A stretch of 50,838 nucleotides of DNA from Actinoplanes sp. TFC3 (GCF_001553785.1 NZ_LOJP01000001.1:3219510-3270347), one strand, 5' to 3'. Numbered from the stretch's first letter, positions 24,125 through 32,306 are shown. Translations and numbers: made by a program. Notes: a model not told the origin generated them from the letters alone.

Positions 24125-24718
24125 GGTGAGCTGGACGCCCTCGTCCGCACCCGCATCCGAGCCCTGCGGCTGGCCCGCGGCTGGTCCCTGGACGAGCTGG
24201 CCGGGAGATGTTTTCTGAGCCCTTCGACGCTGAGCCGCATCGAGACCGGGCACCGGCGCATCGCCCTGGACCAGCTCACCCCGATCGCGCGGGCCCTGGG
24301 CACCACGCTGGATCAGCTCGTGGAACCGGCCGACGACGGCGATGTGGTGATCCGGCCGTCGCGCGACGACAACCGCGGGATCACCACGTGGCTGTTGTCG
24401 CGCGACGGCGGTCCCACCGGGGTGACCGTGGCGAAGATGCGCATCACCCGGCCCGCGCCGTCGCGCCAGGCCATCGCCAAGCGGGTGCATCCGGGCCGGG
24501 ACTGGTTCATGGTGCTGTCCGGCACCGTCGAGCTGGTGCTGGGTGAGCGCACGATCCTGGTCCGCACCGGTGAGGCCGCCGAGTTCTCGACGATGGTGCC
24601 GCACGCGTTCGGGGCCCACGAAGGCCCGGCCGAGGTCATCACGATCCTCGACAAGGAGGGCCAGCGCACCCACCTGACCCGCGGCGAAGGTTCAGCCGAG
24701 CCACTCGCGGGCGAGTAG
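24113..24718 (+). CDS. XRE-family regulator with cupin domain
   Basis: A 201-residue regulator. The N-terminal HTH_XRE spans about residues 8-65 (IRALRLARGWSLDELAGR, then SPSTLSRIETGHR). The C-terminal cupin domain (about 105-185) includes DWFMVLSGTVELVLGERT and ends with the second cupin strand set near MVPHAFGAHEGP. Such proteins bind a small ligand in the cupin and repress nearby genes. It is divergent from the methyltransferase gene, with a palindrome on its own start codon, so it probably represses itself and perhaps the methyltransferase. The ATG at 24113 is chosen over an ATG nine codons earlier because the TAAGGT box fits it. The 3' end overlaps the convergent LLM gene by 27 bases. 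Confidence 0.9.
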   Translation: MTQDGELDALVRTRIRALRLARGWSLDELAGRCFLSPSTLSRIETGHRRIALDQLTPIARALGTTLDQLVEPADDGDVVIRPSRDDNRGITTWLLSRDGGPTGVTVAKMRITRPAPSRQAIAKRVHPGRDWFMVLSGTVELVLGERTILVRTGEAAEFSTMVPHAFGAHEGPAEVITILDKEGQRTHLTRGEGSAEPLAGE

Positions 24719-25810
24719 CTCGAACGAGCGCACCCGGTCGGCGTGCTCGTAGGTCATGGTCGTCACCAGCAGTTCGTCGGCCCCCGTCACGCGCTGCAGC
24801 GTGCGCAGCCCGGCCACTACTGTCTGCGGCGATCCGACGAACTGCGTGGCGACCCGGTCGGCGACGAGTTCGCGTTCCTCGTCGCTCCACCGGTGCTGCG
24901 CCGCCTGCTCCGGCGACGGGTATGGGATCGCCCCCTGTCCGGTGCGGATGCTGTGCACCCACAGGCCGTATCCGGCGGCCAGGGACCGGGCGGTGGCGTC
25001 GTCCGGGGCGGCCACCACGTCGGCCGACACCATGACGTACGGCTGGTCCAGGGTTTTCGACGGCTGGAACGCCGCCCGGTAGGCCGCCGCCGCGTCCAGG
25101 ACCTGCGCCGGGGCGACGTGGTAGTTGGCGGCGAACGGCAGCCCCGGGGCCCCGGCCACCTGGGCGCTCTCCCCGCCGCTGCTGCCCAGCAACCACAGCT
25201 GCAGGTCGGCGCCCTCCCCCGGCACCGCGCGGGCTTCGTTGCCCTGCTCGTCGGTGACTGGCCCGGCCAGCAGCGCCTCGATCTCGTCGAGCACCTCGGT
25301 GAACGGCGGCGGCGAGGCCCCGGCCTGCTGCAACAGCCGCGCGAACAGCTTCCACCGCGTGGAGGCCAGCAGCGGGGCGAACGAGAAGGACTTGGGGATG
25401 AGCAGCCCGCCCACCACACGTTCCTCGTTCCCGGCGGGCTCCGGGGCCGGCGCGGCGACCGCTTCGGAGCGCGGCTGACCCGAGCGGCCCAGCCCGAGGT
25501 CGAAGCGCCCCGGGTACAGCGCGTCCAGCAGCCCGAACTGCTCCACGATCGACAGCGGGGTCTGGTGACCGGTCTGCACAGCCCCCGAGCCCAGCCGGAT
25601 CCGCTCGGTCACCGCGGCGATCTGCCCGAGCAGCAGGGCCGGCTGCGAGCTGGCCACCCCCGCAGTGAAATGGTGCTCGGCCACCCAGTAGCGGGCGTAC
25701 CCGGAGTTCTCAGCGGCCCGCGCCAGATCCAGCGTGCGGCGCAAGGCGTCCCCGGCGGTGCCACCGGCCACGACCGGGGCCAGATCAAGAATGCTCAGCG
25801 GTACGGTCAC
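24692..25810 (-). CDS. LLM-class flavin-dependent monooxygenase (MsnO8/YhbW-like)
   Basis: A 372-residue luciferase-like protein. The opening LSILDLAPVVAGGTAGDAL and the YARYWVAEHHFT stretch are typical of the MsnO8-type branch, which carries FMN or F420. RIRLGSGAV and LYPGRFDLGLGRS follow, as in the family. It is the last gene of a four-gene operon of LLM enzymes, and its GTG overlaps the stop of the preceding gene (GTGA). No substrate can be assigned. The 3' end overlaps the convergent XRE-cupin gene by 27 bases. Confidence 0.88.
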   Translation of the reverse strand: MTVPLSILDLAPVVAGGTAGDALRRTLDLARAAENSGYARYWVAEHHFTAGVASSQPALLLGQIAAVTERIRLGSGAVQTGHQTPLSIVEQFGLLDALYPGRFDLGLGRSGQPRSEAVAAPAPEPAGNEERVVGGLLIPKSFSFAPLLASTRWKLFARLLQQAGASPPPFTEVLDEIEALLAGPVTDEQGNEARAVPGEGADLQLWLLGSSGGESAQVAGAPGLPFAANYHVAPAQVLDAAAAYRAAFQPSKTLDQPYVMVSADVVAAPDDATARSLAAGYGLWVHSIRTGQGAIPYPSPEQAAQHRWSDEERELVADRVATQFVGSPQTVVAGLRTLQRVTGADELLVTTMTYEHADRVRSFELLAREWLG

Positions 25811-26850
25811 AGCGTCTCCTTCCGTTGGTGCCCCAGCGGCCGGCTCGGAATGACGCGGCGCAGCACCGGCGCGATGTCGCTCTGGAACAGCTCGAGGGTG
25901 GCGCGGTGCTGCTTGCCGGTCAGCCCGTCCGCGTCGGCGTGCAGGTGCATCACCTCGTGGCCGAATTCGCCGTGGTAGCGCAGCACCTTGTCGATGATCT
26001 GCTGCGGGCTGCCGACCAGGATGGAGCTGCGCTCGATGGCGTCCTCCAGCGTGGCGAACACCGGCTTCACCCCGACGCGGCGCAACGTGGCGAGGCGCGC
26101 GTCGAAGATCGGCCGGTACGTCTCGATGGCCTCCTGCGACGTGGGAGCCACGTAGAAGCCGGCGGATCCGGCACCGACCAGCGCGTCTGCCGGGTCGTGA
26201 CCGTAGTGCTCCCAGCGTTCGCGGTAGTAGCGGATCAGCTCGGCGTACGGCTCGATCGGGTTGGTGACGTTGGCCGAGAACAGCGGGTCACCGTACTGCG
26301 CGGCCAGGTCAACCGACGCCCGGCTGGTCGCGCTGCCGTGCCAGACCCGGATGGGTTGCTGCAACGGGCGAGGCCAGGTCTCGGCCTCGTGCAGCGACGG
26401 ACGGAACCGGCCCTGCCAGGTGACCTTGGGTTCGCGCCACAGCCGGCGGAACAGCTCGTAGCTCTCCCGGTTGCGATCCCACTGGTCCTCGGCGGTGACG
26501 TGGAACAGCTGGGCCTGCGCGGCGCCGTTGCCCTTGCCGATGATCAGCTCGAGGCGCCCGCCGGAGAGGTTGTCGAGCGTGGCGTAGTCCTCGAAGGCGC
26601 GCACCGGGTCGAGCAGACTGAGCGTGGTGACCGCGGTGAACAGCCGGATCTGCGAAGTGCGTGCGGCGATGTGGCTGAGCACCACCGGCGGCGAGGAGGA
26701 GATGAACGGGCGCTCGTGGCGCTCGCCCACGCCGAAGCCGTCGTAGCCCAGTTCCTCGGCCAGCACCGCGGTGTCCACGACCTCGCGCAGCCGGTCGCGG
26801 GGGCTCTGCGCGTCGTTGTGCACGATCAGCGTGATGAGCAGGAACTTCAT
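25807..26850 (-). CDS. LLM-class flavin-dependent monooxygenase (LuxA-like)
   Basis: A 347-residue luciferase-like protein. It opens MKFLLITLIVHNDAQSPRD and contains LGYDGFGVGERHERPF, RIRLFTAVTTLSLLDPVR and LSGGRLELIIGKGNG, the typical flavin-binding barrel segments. It is linked to its neighbours by four-base overlaps: ATGA with the upstream gene and GTGA with the downstream one. Substrate unknown. It is the third gene of the operon. The ATG at 26850 is preferred because the barrel starts directly after it. Confidence 0.88.
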   Translation of the reverse strand: MKFLLITLIVHNDAQSPRDRLREVVDTAVLAEELGYDGFGVGERHERPFISSSPPVVLSHIAARTSQIRLFTAVTTLSLLDPVRAFEDYATLDNLSGGRLELIIGKGNGAAQAQLFHVTAEDQWDRNRESYELFRRLWREPKVTWQGRFRPSLHEAETWPRPLQQPIRVWHGSATSRASVDLAAQYGDPLFSANVTNPIEPYAELIRYYRERWEHYGHDPADALVGAGSAGFYVAPTSQEAIETYRPIFDARLATLRRVGVKPVFATLEDAIERSSILVGSPQQIIDKVLRYHGEFGHEVMHLHADADGLTGKQHRATLELFQSDIAPVLRRVIPSRPLGHQRKETL

Positions 26851-28154
26851 GCGAGCCCCAGATTCCCGCGCAAGGTCGGGGACGCATATCCGGTACGGAA
26901 AACGCCCCGTTCCTGCAGCAGCGGTACCACCGAGTCGACGAAGTCGTCCAGCCCGCCCGGGGTCAGGTGCGGCACCAGGATGAACCCGTCGCACGCCTCG
27001 GTCTGGACGTACTCGTTGAGCTGGCCGGCGACCCGGGCCGGCGTGCCGATGAACGACTGGCGCCCGGTGACCTCGATGATCAACTCGCGGATGCTCAGGT
27101 TCTTGCTCCCGGCGCGCTCGCGCCACTCGGCCGCCGTGGCCAGCCGGTCGGCGAACTGCCCGGCGCGGCCCTGGATGATGGTGTGCTCGTCCTCGCAGGG
27201 GTCGATGACTGGCAGGGGGCCCTCCGCGTCGTACCCGGAAAGATCGCGGTTCCAGACCTGTTCCAGCAGCAGGATGGCGGTCTGCGGGCTGACCTGCTGA
27301 CGGCGGATGTGGTGGGCCTTCTCCTGCGCGTCGGCCTCGCTGTCGCCGAGCACGAACGACACCCCCGGGATGATCTTCAAGCTGTCCGGGTCCCGGCCGT
27401 AGCGGGCGAGGCGGCCCTTGACGTCGCGGTAGAAGGCGCGGCCGTCCTCGATCTCATGGTGGCGCGAGAAGATCGCGTCGGCCTTGGCGGCGGCGAGCTC
27501 GCGGCCTGCGCCGGAGTCCCCGGCCTGCAGAATCACCGGGTGGCCCTGTGGGCTGCGTGGCACCCCGAAGCGCCCGGCGATGTCGAACTGGGCGCTGGTG
27601 TGCGCGAACCGCCCGGTGCCGGCGAAGACCCCCGCGTCGCGGCTGGGCGTGAGTTCCGACCACGAATCCCACAGCTCGCGGGCGGTGTCGATGAACTCCC
27701 CGGCACGCACATAGCGGTCGCCGTGGTCCAGGAAGCCGCCGCGCCGGAAGTTCTCGCCGAAGAACGGCCCGGACGAGGTGACCACGTTCCACGCCGCGCG
27801 TCCGCCCGAGAGGTGGTCCAGGGTGGCGAGCTGACGGGCCAGTTCGTACGGCTCGTGGAAGGTCGCGTTGAGCGTGCCGGCCAGCCCGAGATGCGTGGTG
27901 ACCGCGGCGAGCCCGGCCAGCACGGTCAGCGTGTCGGGGCGCCCGACCACGTCCAGGTCATGGATCAGCCCGCGTTGCTCGCGCAGGCGCAGCCCCTCGG
28001 CCAGGAAGAAGAAGTCGAATTTGCCGCGCTCGGCGGTCTGCGCGAGCCGCACGAACGAGGAGAACTCGATCTGGCTGCCGGCCGCCGGATCGCTCCACAC
28101 GGTCGTGTTGTTCACGCCCGGGAAGTGCGCGGCCAGGATGATCTGTTTGCTCAC
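26847..28154 (-). CDS. NtaA/SnaA/DszA-family FMN-dependent monooxygenase
   Basis: A 435-residue protein of the nitrilotriacetate monooxygenase component A family, which also includes DszA. Typical stretches are VSKQIILAAHFPGVNN, GKFDFFFLAEGL, LDHLSGGRAAWNVVTSS and HPVILQAGDSGAGRELAA. Known members oxidise nitrilotriacetate, EDTA, dibenzothiophene sulfone or dimethyl sulfide with reduced FMN from a separate reductase. No reductase is coded nearby. It is the second gene of the operon, GTG start at 28154, with four-base overlaps at both ends. The close family resemblance suggests a sulfur or amine substrate. Confidence 0.9.
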   Translation of the reverse strand: MSKQIILAAHFPGVNNTTVWSDPAAGSQIEFSSFVRLAQTAERGKFDFFFLAEGLRLREQRGLIHDLDVVGRPDTLTVLAGLAAVTTHLGLAGTLNATFHEPYELARQLATLDHLSGGRAAWNVVTSSGPFFGENFRRGGFLDHGDRYVRAGEFIDTARELWDSWSELTPSRDAGVFAGTGRFAHTSAQFDIAGRFGVPRSPQGHPVILQAGDSGAGRELAAAKADAIFSRHHEIEDGRAFYRDVKGRLARYGRDPDSLKIIPGVSFVLGDSEADAQEKAHHIRRQQVSPQTAILLLEQVWNRDLSGYDAEGPLPVIDPCEDEHTIIQGRAGQFADRLATAAEWRERAGSKNLSIRELIIEVTGRQSFIGTPARVAGQLNEYVQTEACDGFILVPHLTPGGLDDFVDSVVPLLQERGVFRTGYASPTLRGNLGLA

Positions 28155-29263
28155 CGTCGGACTCCCTGCTGCTGGTAGCGGTTGACGGCGACCGGCAGAG
28201 CGAGGCGCTCGCGCAGCGTGCCGGTGGGCGGTGCGGTGCGGAAGACGCCGCGGTCCTGCAGAATCGGCACGAGCAGGCGGGTGATCGCCTCGAGGTCGTA
28301 GGGCAGCGCGCCGGGCCGCAACCGGAACCCGTCGAGCCCCGCTTCGCGCCAGCTCAGCAGCAGGTCGGCCAGCTGCTCGGGCGAACCGGCGAACGTCAGC
28401 GCATCGGATTGCCACGCCTCACCGTGCAGCTCGTCGAGCCGTTCGCGTCGTTCCCGAGCCGCCGCCGCATGATCATCGAGAAACACGACAAGATCGGCAA
28501 AGACCTTCAACCCCGGATTCGCCCGTACGATCGCAGCGGCGTCATCGCCATCCGAGGGCGTCACGAACACCACATCGGCCGAGCGGGCGGCGAACTCGTA
28601 CGCCGGGGCGGCGTGGGCCAGCGCCGTGATCACCGGCTGGCCCTGCGGCGGGCGCGGCACAATCGAGGGCCCCTTGACCGAGAACCACTCGCCCGCGAAG
28701 TCGATGTAGTGCAGCTTGTCCCGGTCGATGTAGCGCCCGGTGGCCACGTCGCGGATCACCGCGTCGTCCTCCCAGCTGTCCCAGAGCCGCCGGACCACCT
28801 CGACCGCGTCGGCCGCCTCGTCGAACAACGCCGTCGCCGGTGCTCGCCCGAGCAGCCGGTTCTCGCCGGGGCGGGCGGACACGCGCACCTGCCATCCGGC
28901 CCGGCCGCCGCTGAGGTAGTCGAGCGTGGCCAGCGCGGTCGAGAGGTGGAACGGCTCGGTGTAGGTGGTCGTGGCCACCGGCACCAGGCCGATGTGGCGG
29001 GTCACCGGGGCCACGCGCGAGGCCACCAGCACCGCTTCGAGGCGCCCGTTGAGCTGCCCCGGCTCGTCGGTCGGCGGGCCGAACGTGTCGTCGAAGGTGA
29101 CGAAGTCGAGCAGCCCGGCCTCGGCCTCACGGACCAGGTTCACCCAGTGGCCGGCCCCGAAGACCGCGGCCGGCGGCACGGGCGACGTGCGCCACGCGGC
29201 GGGATGCCACCCCAGTCCCTCAAGCGCAACAGCCAGCGGCAACGGTGCAATGCTCTCGCTCAC
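28151..29263 (-). CDS. NtaA-like FMN-dependent monooxygenase, first gene of the LLM operon
   Basis: A 370-residue luciferase-like protein related to the NtaA family but shorter. GLLDFVTFDDTFG, TATLDYLSGGRAGWQVRVS (read in two pieces) and FRLRPGALPYDLEAI are recognisable. The C-terminal LVPILQDRGVFR is shared with its downstream neighbour, suggesting an old duplication. The GTG at 29263 has TATAGG and AAGAGG directly upstream; which of the two sets the start is unclear. A motif shared with the ssuD promoter ends three bases before it. Substrate unknown. Confidence 0.82.
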   Translation of the reverse strand: MSESIAPLPLAVALEGLGWHPAAWRTSPVPPAAVFGAGHWVNLVREAEAGLLDFVTFDDTFGPPTDEPGQLNGRLEAVLVASRVAPVTRHIGLVPVATTTYTEPFHLSTALATLDYLSGGRAGWQVRVSARPGENRLLGRAPATALFDEAADAVEVVRRLWDSWEDDAVIRDVATGRYIDRDKLHYIDFAGEWFSVKGPSIVPRPPQGQPVITALAHAAPAYEFAARSADVVFVTPSDGDDAAAIVRANPGLKVFADLVVFLDDHAAAARERRERLDELHGEAWQSDALTFAGSPEQLADLLLSWREAGLDGFRLRPGALPYDLEAITRLLVPILQDRGVFRTAPPTGTLRERLALPVAVNRYQQQGVRR

Positions 29264-29266
29264 CCT

Positions 29267-29290
29267 CTTTTCCTATAGCCGAACTAGAGT
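29267..29290. promoter_or_regulatory. Candidate operator of the LLM operon
   Basis: A 24-base element CTTTTCCTAT, eight bases, TAGAGT. It matches the element before ssuD (21558-21581) at 17 of 24 positions with the same spacing. It lies immediately upstream of the GTG of the first LLM gene. Confidence 0.5.
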
Positions 29291-29342
29291 TTTGGCAAGG
29301 TCCAGTGACCAACCTGTCGTACCCCGCCCCCACCATGACCGG

Positions 29343-29520
29343 GTGCTCGATCACTACGAGAACCTGCTCGCCGGCGTCCACCGCTGTGCGCCTTGACGAC
29401 GTCGCCGAGGCTCTGACCAGGTACGGCGGCCACCTCACCGGCCGCCGGGCCGTGTTCACCGAGGAGCTGATCGCCACCGCGCCCCTCCTCAGCAACGCCC
29501 GCGCCGCCGGCTCCCGATGA
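29343..29520 (+). pseudogene. Possible frameshifted small gene
   Basis: From a GTG at 29343 the frame reads VLDHYENLLAGVHRCAP and stops at 29394. Another frame takes over with LDDVAEALTRYGG and HLTGRRAVFTEEL to a stop at 29520. Joining them by a one-base change near 29390 gives a coherent helical protein of about 58 residues. No family is recognised. It may be a recently broken small gene, or chance in GC-rich DNA. Confidence 0.3.
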
Positions 29521-29569
29521 CAGCGGCGCGGGCGTCCAGTCACGACACCGCGGGTTCATGTCCGGGGGC

Positions 29570-29575
29570 TATCGT
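29570..29575 (+). promoter_or_regulatory. -10 box of the DUF2199 gene
   Basis: TATCGT, six bases, then the GTG at 29582. This decides the start against an earlier ATG. Confidence 0.55.
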
Positions 29576-29581
29576 CGCCGC

Positions 29582-30100
29582 GTGGATGATCACGGGTTTG
29601 TCTGCGGCGGGTGCGGGAGACGCCATGACGGGCTGCCGTTCTCCTACGGCGCGGCCGCCCCGGCGTACTGGCGGGAGGATCTGGCCCGGGATGAGAAGAG
29701 CCTGCTCGAGGACGAGATCTGCATCATCGCGGGCGAGCACTACTTCGTCCGGGCCCGGCTGGTCATCGCGGTCACCGATGCCGTGCAGGACTTCGACTGG
29801 GGTGTCTGGGTGTCGCTGAGCAGCGCCGCCTTCAGCCGGATGCTCGACCTGTGGAGCACCCCGGGCCGCGAGCGGGAGCCTGCGTACTTCGGCTGGTTCG
29901 CCACCGAGCTGCCGGTCTACCGCGAGCCGACGCTCAACCTGCGCACCCAGGTGCACACCGGCTCAGTAGGCGAACGTCCGCATGTCGTGCTGGAACCGAC
30001 CTATCACCCGCTGGCCGTTGAGCAGAGCGAGGGGATCACCCGGGCGCGCGTACAGGAAATCGCCGAGCAGTTGCTGCACCCGCGGCCGACACGTCAGTAA
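29582..30100 (+). CDS. DUF2199 family protein
   Basis: A 172-residue protein of DUF2199. It starts with a CxxC knuckle (FVCGGCGRRH, cysteines 8 and 11), then AYWREDLARDEKSLLEDEICII, HYFVRARLVIAV and DWGVWVSLS, the conserved core of the family. The cysteine pair may bind zinc. The function of the family is unknown. GTG at 29582 is chosen from the TATCGT box; an ATG eight codons upstream would overlap that box. The end overlaps the convergent SUKH gene by seven bases. Confidence 0.85.
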   Translation: MDDHGFVCGGCGRRHDGLPFSYGAAAPAYWREDLARDEKSLLEDEICIIAGEHYFVRARLVIAVTDAVQDFDWGVWVSLSSAAFSRMLDLWSTPGREREPAYFGWFATELPVYREPTLNLRTQVHTGSVGERPHVVLEPTYHPLAVEQSEGITRARVQEIAEQLLHPRPTRQ

Positions 30101-30477
30101 TCGTCCTCGACCAGCACCCGGGTCAGATAGTCGGCCAGGTCAACGGCGACCGGCCGGCGCTCGTCGGTGTCGCGGTTCCAGACCACGATGTGCGCCGGGC
30201 TGAGCGCATCATAGGCCACCCGGTCGCTGCCCCCGCCGCTGTCGCCGAACACCAGCAAGCCGTCGGCGACCACCAGGCGCGCCAGCGGCCACACCAGATC
30301 CTGGCCGTCCGGGGAGCGCACACCGTCGGTCTCGGCGAGCAACGCCGCCAAGTCCTCGGGCAGCGCCGCACCCAGCCGCTCGCTCGCCGCGGCCACCGCT
30401 TCGCTCGGGGCACCATCGGTGAGCTGGGCGGACGGCAGCACGGCGAGGACCACATCACGCCACGAGACGGCCAGCAT
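30094..30477 (-). CDS. SUKH (SMI1/KNR4) domain protein
   Basis: A 127-residue single-domain SUKH protein. The helix SEAVAAASERLGAALPEDLAALLAETDGV is the family's opening signature (read in two halves), followed by the VWPLARLVVADGLLVFGDSGGG strand region and a C-terminal helix ending DYLTRVLVEDD. SUKH proteins often act as immunity proteins of polymorphic toxins, but no toxin gene is adjacent, and standalone SUKH genes are common in actinomycetes. The ATG at 30477 is chosen because TAAGAT ends seven bases before it; an ATG three codons earlier overlaps that box. Confidence 0.8.
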   Translation of the reverse strand: MLAVSWRDVVLAVLPSAQLTDGAPSEAVAAASERLGAALPEDLAALLAETDGVRSPDGQDLVWPLARLVVADGLLVFGDSGGGSDRVAYDALSPAHIVVWNRDTDERRPVAVDLADYLTRVLVEDDY

Positions 30478-30484
30478 TCTGCTC

Positions 30485-30490
30485 ATCTTA
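30485..30490 (-). promoter_or_regulatory. -10 box of the SUKH gene
   Basis: TAAGAT, seven bases, then the ATG at 30477. Confidence 0.55.
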
Positions 30491-30523
30491 CGAGAGCCCG
30501 GCGTTTGGTGCGCGGGACGGAAA

Positions 30524-30553
30524 CCGGCGCGGGGCATTGACCGTCCCCGCCGG
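30524..30553 (-). terminator. Possible stem-loop downstream of the VOC gene
   Basis: CCGGCGCGGGG and CCCCGCCGG pair over nine positions with one bulged C and a ten-base loop. It lies about 110 bases past the VOC stop and upstream of the SUKH promoter. It could end the VOC transcript. Confidence 0.4.
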
Positions 30554-30662
30554 GCCGGGCCAGGCTGGTAGCACGGCGATCTCCCTGCAGAACCGGGCGG
30601 CCACGTGCGGACCGAGCTTGAGCACTTCGTCCTCCCGAACGTCTCCCGCACCCCGGCCGGCG

Positions 30663-31100
30663 TCAATCGCTGCCGTCGCCCTCCCCAGCGTCCGGCTGTC
30701 CTTTCGCAGCATCCGCCTGTCCCGGGCCGCCCTGCACCGGCGGCGCCCACCCCGGCCGCTTGATCAGGCAGAACGGATGCCCCGCAGGGTCGGCGTACAC
30801 GTGATCCCCACCCAGCGCGCGACCCCCCAGCGCCAGCACCGCAGTCCCGGCGGCCTCCAGATCGTCCACCATCACATCAAGGTGCATCTGCTGCGGCATC
30901 CCCGGCTCCGGCCACGTGGGCGCCGGCAGCCGCGGGGCACGCTGAAACGCCACCCCCGACGTCGTGGCATTGGCGGACACCACAACAAAATCCTCATCCG
31001 CGTACGTCACCGGGTCGCCCAGCACCGCACTCCAGAACCGGGCCTCGATCACCGGGTCCGCACAGTCAACAATCAGATGATGAAGCCTGCCGATGGGCAC
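30663..31100 (-). CDS. VOC-fold protein with charged C-terminal tail
   Basis: A 145-residue glyoxalase-like protein. LHHLIVDCADPVIEARFWSAVLGD and QQMHLDVMVDDLEAAGTAVLALGG are the two module openings, and YADPAGHPFCLIKRPGW is the complete last strand. The final 25 residues (GGPGQADAAKGQPDAGEGDG) are a disordered extension not usual in the family. Substrate unknown. The GTG at 31100 follows TAGCGT by six bases. The gene starts right after the end of the kinase gene upstream on the same strand. Confidence 0.85.
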   Translation of the reverse strand: MPIGRLHHLIVDCADPVIEARFWSAVLGDPVTYADEDFVVVSANATTSGVAFQRAPRLPAPTWPEPGMPQQMHLDVMVDDLEAAGTAVLALGGRALGGDHVYADPAGHPFCLIKRPGWAPPVQGGPGQADAAKGQPDAGEGDGSD

Positions 31101-31106
31101 CCCTGC

Positions 31107-31112
31107 ACGCTA
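31107..31112 (-). promoter_or_regulatory. -10 box of the VOC gene at 31100
   Basis: TAGCGT, six bases, then GTG. It overlaps the stop codon region of the upstream kinase frame. Confidence 0.55.
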
Positions 31113-32306
31113 GCCCTTCCGGCGCGGCATCGGGTACCGCTCGGAGCCTCGATCAGGGCACAGCCGGCTTGGTGGCGAGGCTGTCGAGCCGAGCCACCCG
31201 TCGCACCCCCGCCGTCCGCCGGTAACTGGCGTCGAGCAGCTCGCCGATCTCCGCCCAGTCCGTACCGTCATGAAGGCCCCCGCCCGCTCCCCCGCCTGGA
31301 AGCCGCCGGTTCCCGATGCGATCTCATGGCTGCCGGTCTCCTCCGGCGACCATTCCCGCGTCTGGCTCGCTTCTTTCGCGATGCTCGCCGCAGCACCGGC
31401 TCTCCAGCCCCGCAATCGCGGCGGCACGAAGGAGCGCGAAGCAAAGGCCCGGTCGACGACATGCAGCGGCCCACTCGTCAGCAGACGCAGCGGCTTGCGG
31501 CGGCTCATCACAGCGCGTTTGAGCTGATCCGCGACCTGCGCAGCCGTGGGCCGATCCTCCGGACGCTTGGCGAGGCAGCGGTCCAGGACGGTCGTGACCG
31601 CTCGGGGCAGGCCGTCGATGGCAGGCAGCGGGTCAGGCTCGGCGCAAAGGTGCGCGCGTACCACGTCGGTCAGGTTCTGCGCTTGCCACGGCATCCGCCC
31701 GGCGAGGGCTCGGTACAGCAGGAGCCCCAGACCGTAGACGTCGCTGGCCGGGTGGACCGGGCCGGCATCGAGGCGTTCCGGCGCGAGATACGCGGGGGTG
31801 CCGAGCAGTTCGCCTTCCACCACATCGGCCGTGCCGGTCGAGGCGGAGATGCCGAAGTCGACCAGCTTCGCGCCGTCCTCGCCCACCATGATGTTGCCCG
31901 GCTTGACGTCGCGGTGAACGACGCCATGGTCGTGCGCGGCGGCGAGCGCCGCAGCCACCTCGGCGCAGATCACGGTCGCGGTGCGCCACGGCAGCGGTCC
32001 GCCGGAGAGCATCGAGGCCAGGGTCCGGCCCTCGACAAGCTCCATGACCACGTACGGAATGGGCAGCTCGCCGGGCATCCCCGGCGCCTCACCGTAGTCG
32101 AAGATCTCGACGATGTGCGGGTGCCGCAACCCGGCCGCCACGCGCGCCTCGAGGCGGAACTGTTCCAGCTTGGCAGGGTCAGGAGCCGCAGCCGCGGACA
32201 GCACCTTGAGCGCTACGTCGCGCTCGAGAACGGCGTCACGAGCCCGCCACACCACGGCCGTACCGCCCACACCGAGCCGCTCAAGCAGCTGAAACCTCTC
32301 CTCCAC
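31110..32306 (-). CDS. Ser/Thr protein kinase with an abnormal C-terminal tail
   Basis: A 398-residue Hanks-type kinase. All key features are present: glycine loop GVGGTAVVW at 12-20, catalytic lysine K34, HRDVKPGN at 131-138, DFG at 150-152, APE at 175-177 and SDVYGLGLLLY. The domain ends near residue 265. There is no membrane segment, so it is a soluble kinase. The remaining 130 residues look unlike a kinase linker (many isolated Arg, Ser and Cys), and another frame of the same strand at 31153-31269 looks more protein-like. The gene may have lost its true end. The GTG at 32306 starts right before the kinase domain; a TTG further upstream is possible. Confidence 0.85.
   Translation of the reverse strand: MEERFQLLERLGVGGTAVVWRARDAVLERDVALKVLSAAAAPDPAKLEQFRLEARVAAGLRHPHIVEIFDYGEAPGMPGELPIPYVVMELVEGRTLASMLSGGPLPWRTATVICAEVAAALAAAHDHGVVHRDVKPGNIMVGEDGAKLVDFGISASTGTADVVEGELLGTPAYLAPERLDAGPVHPASDVYGLGLLLYRALAGRMPWQAQNLTDVVRAHLCAEPDPLPAIDGLPRAVTTVLDRCLAKRPEDRPTAAQVADQLKRAVMSRRKPLRLLTSGPLHVVDRAFASRSFVPPRLRGWRAGAAASIAKEASQTREWSPEETGSHEIASGTGGFQAGERAGAFMTVRTGRRSASCSTPVTGGRRGCDGWLGSTASPPSRLCPDRGSERYPMPRRKG
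31153..31269 (-). pseudogene. YjbR/MmcQ-like C-terminal remnant inside the kinase tail
   Basis: In a frame different from the kinase, 38 codons read DGTDWAEIGELLDASYRRTA and then GVRRVARLDSLATKPAVP to a stop. The pattern (W/D, E, LL, SYR, A, RLV) resembles the last helix pair of YjbR/MmcQ DNA-binding-like proteins. It has no start of its own. It suggests that a deletion joined the 3' part of the kinase gene to the end of another gene. Confidence 0.35.

Noticed and set aside
30488..30712. 74-codon minus-strand frame between the SUKH and VOC genes
   Set aside because: A stretch reads in a coding-like way (EDEVLKLGPHVAARFCREIA), but it overlaps the VOC gene, has no start signal and matches nothing I know.
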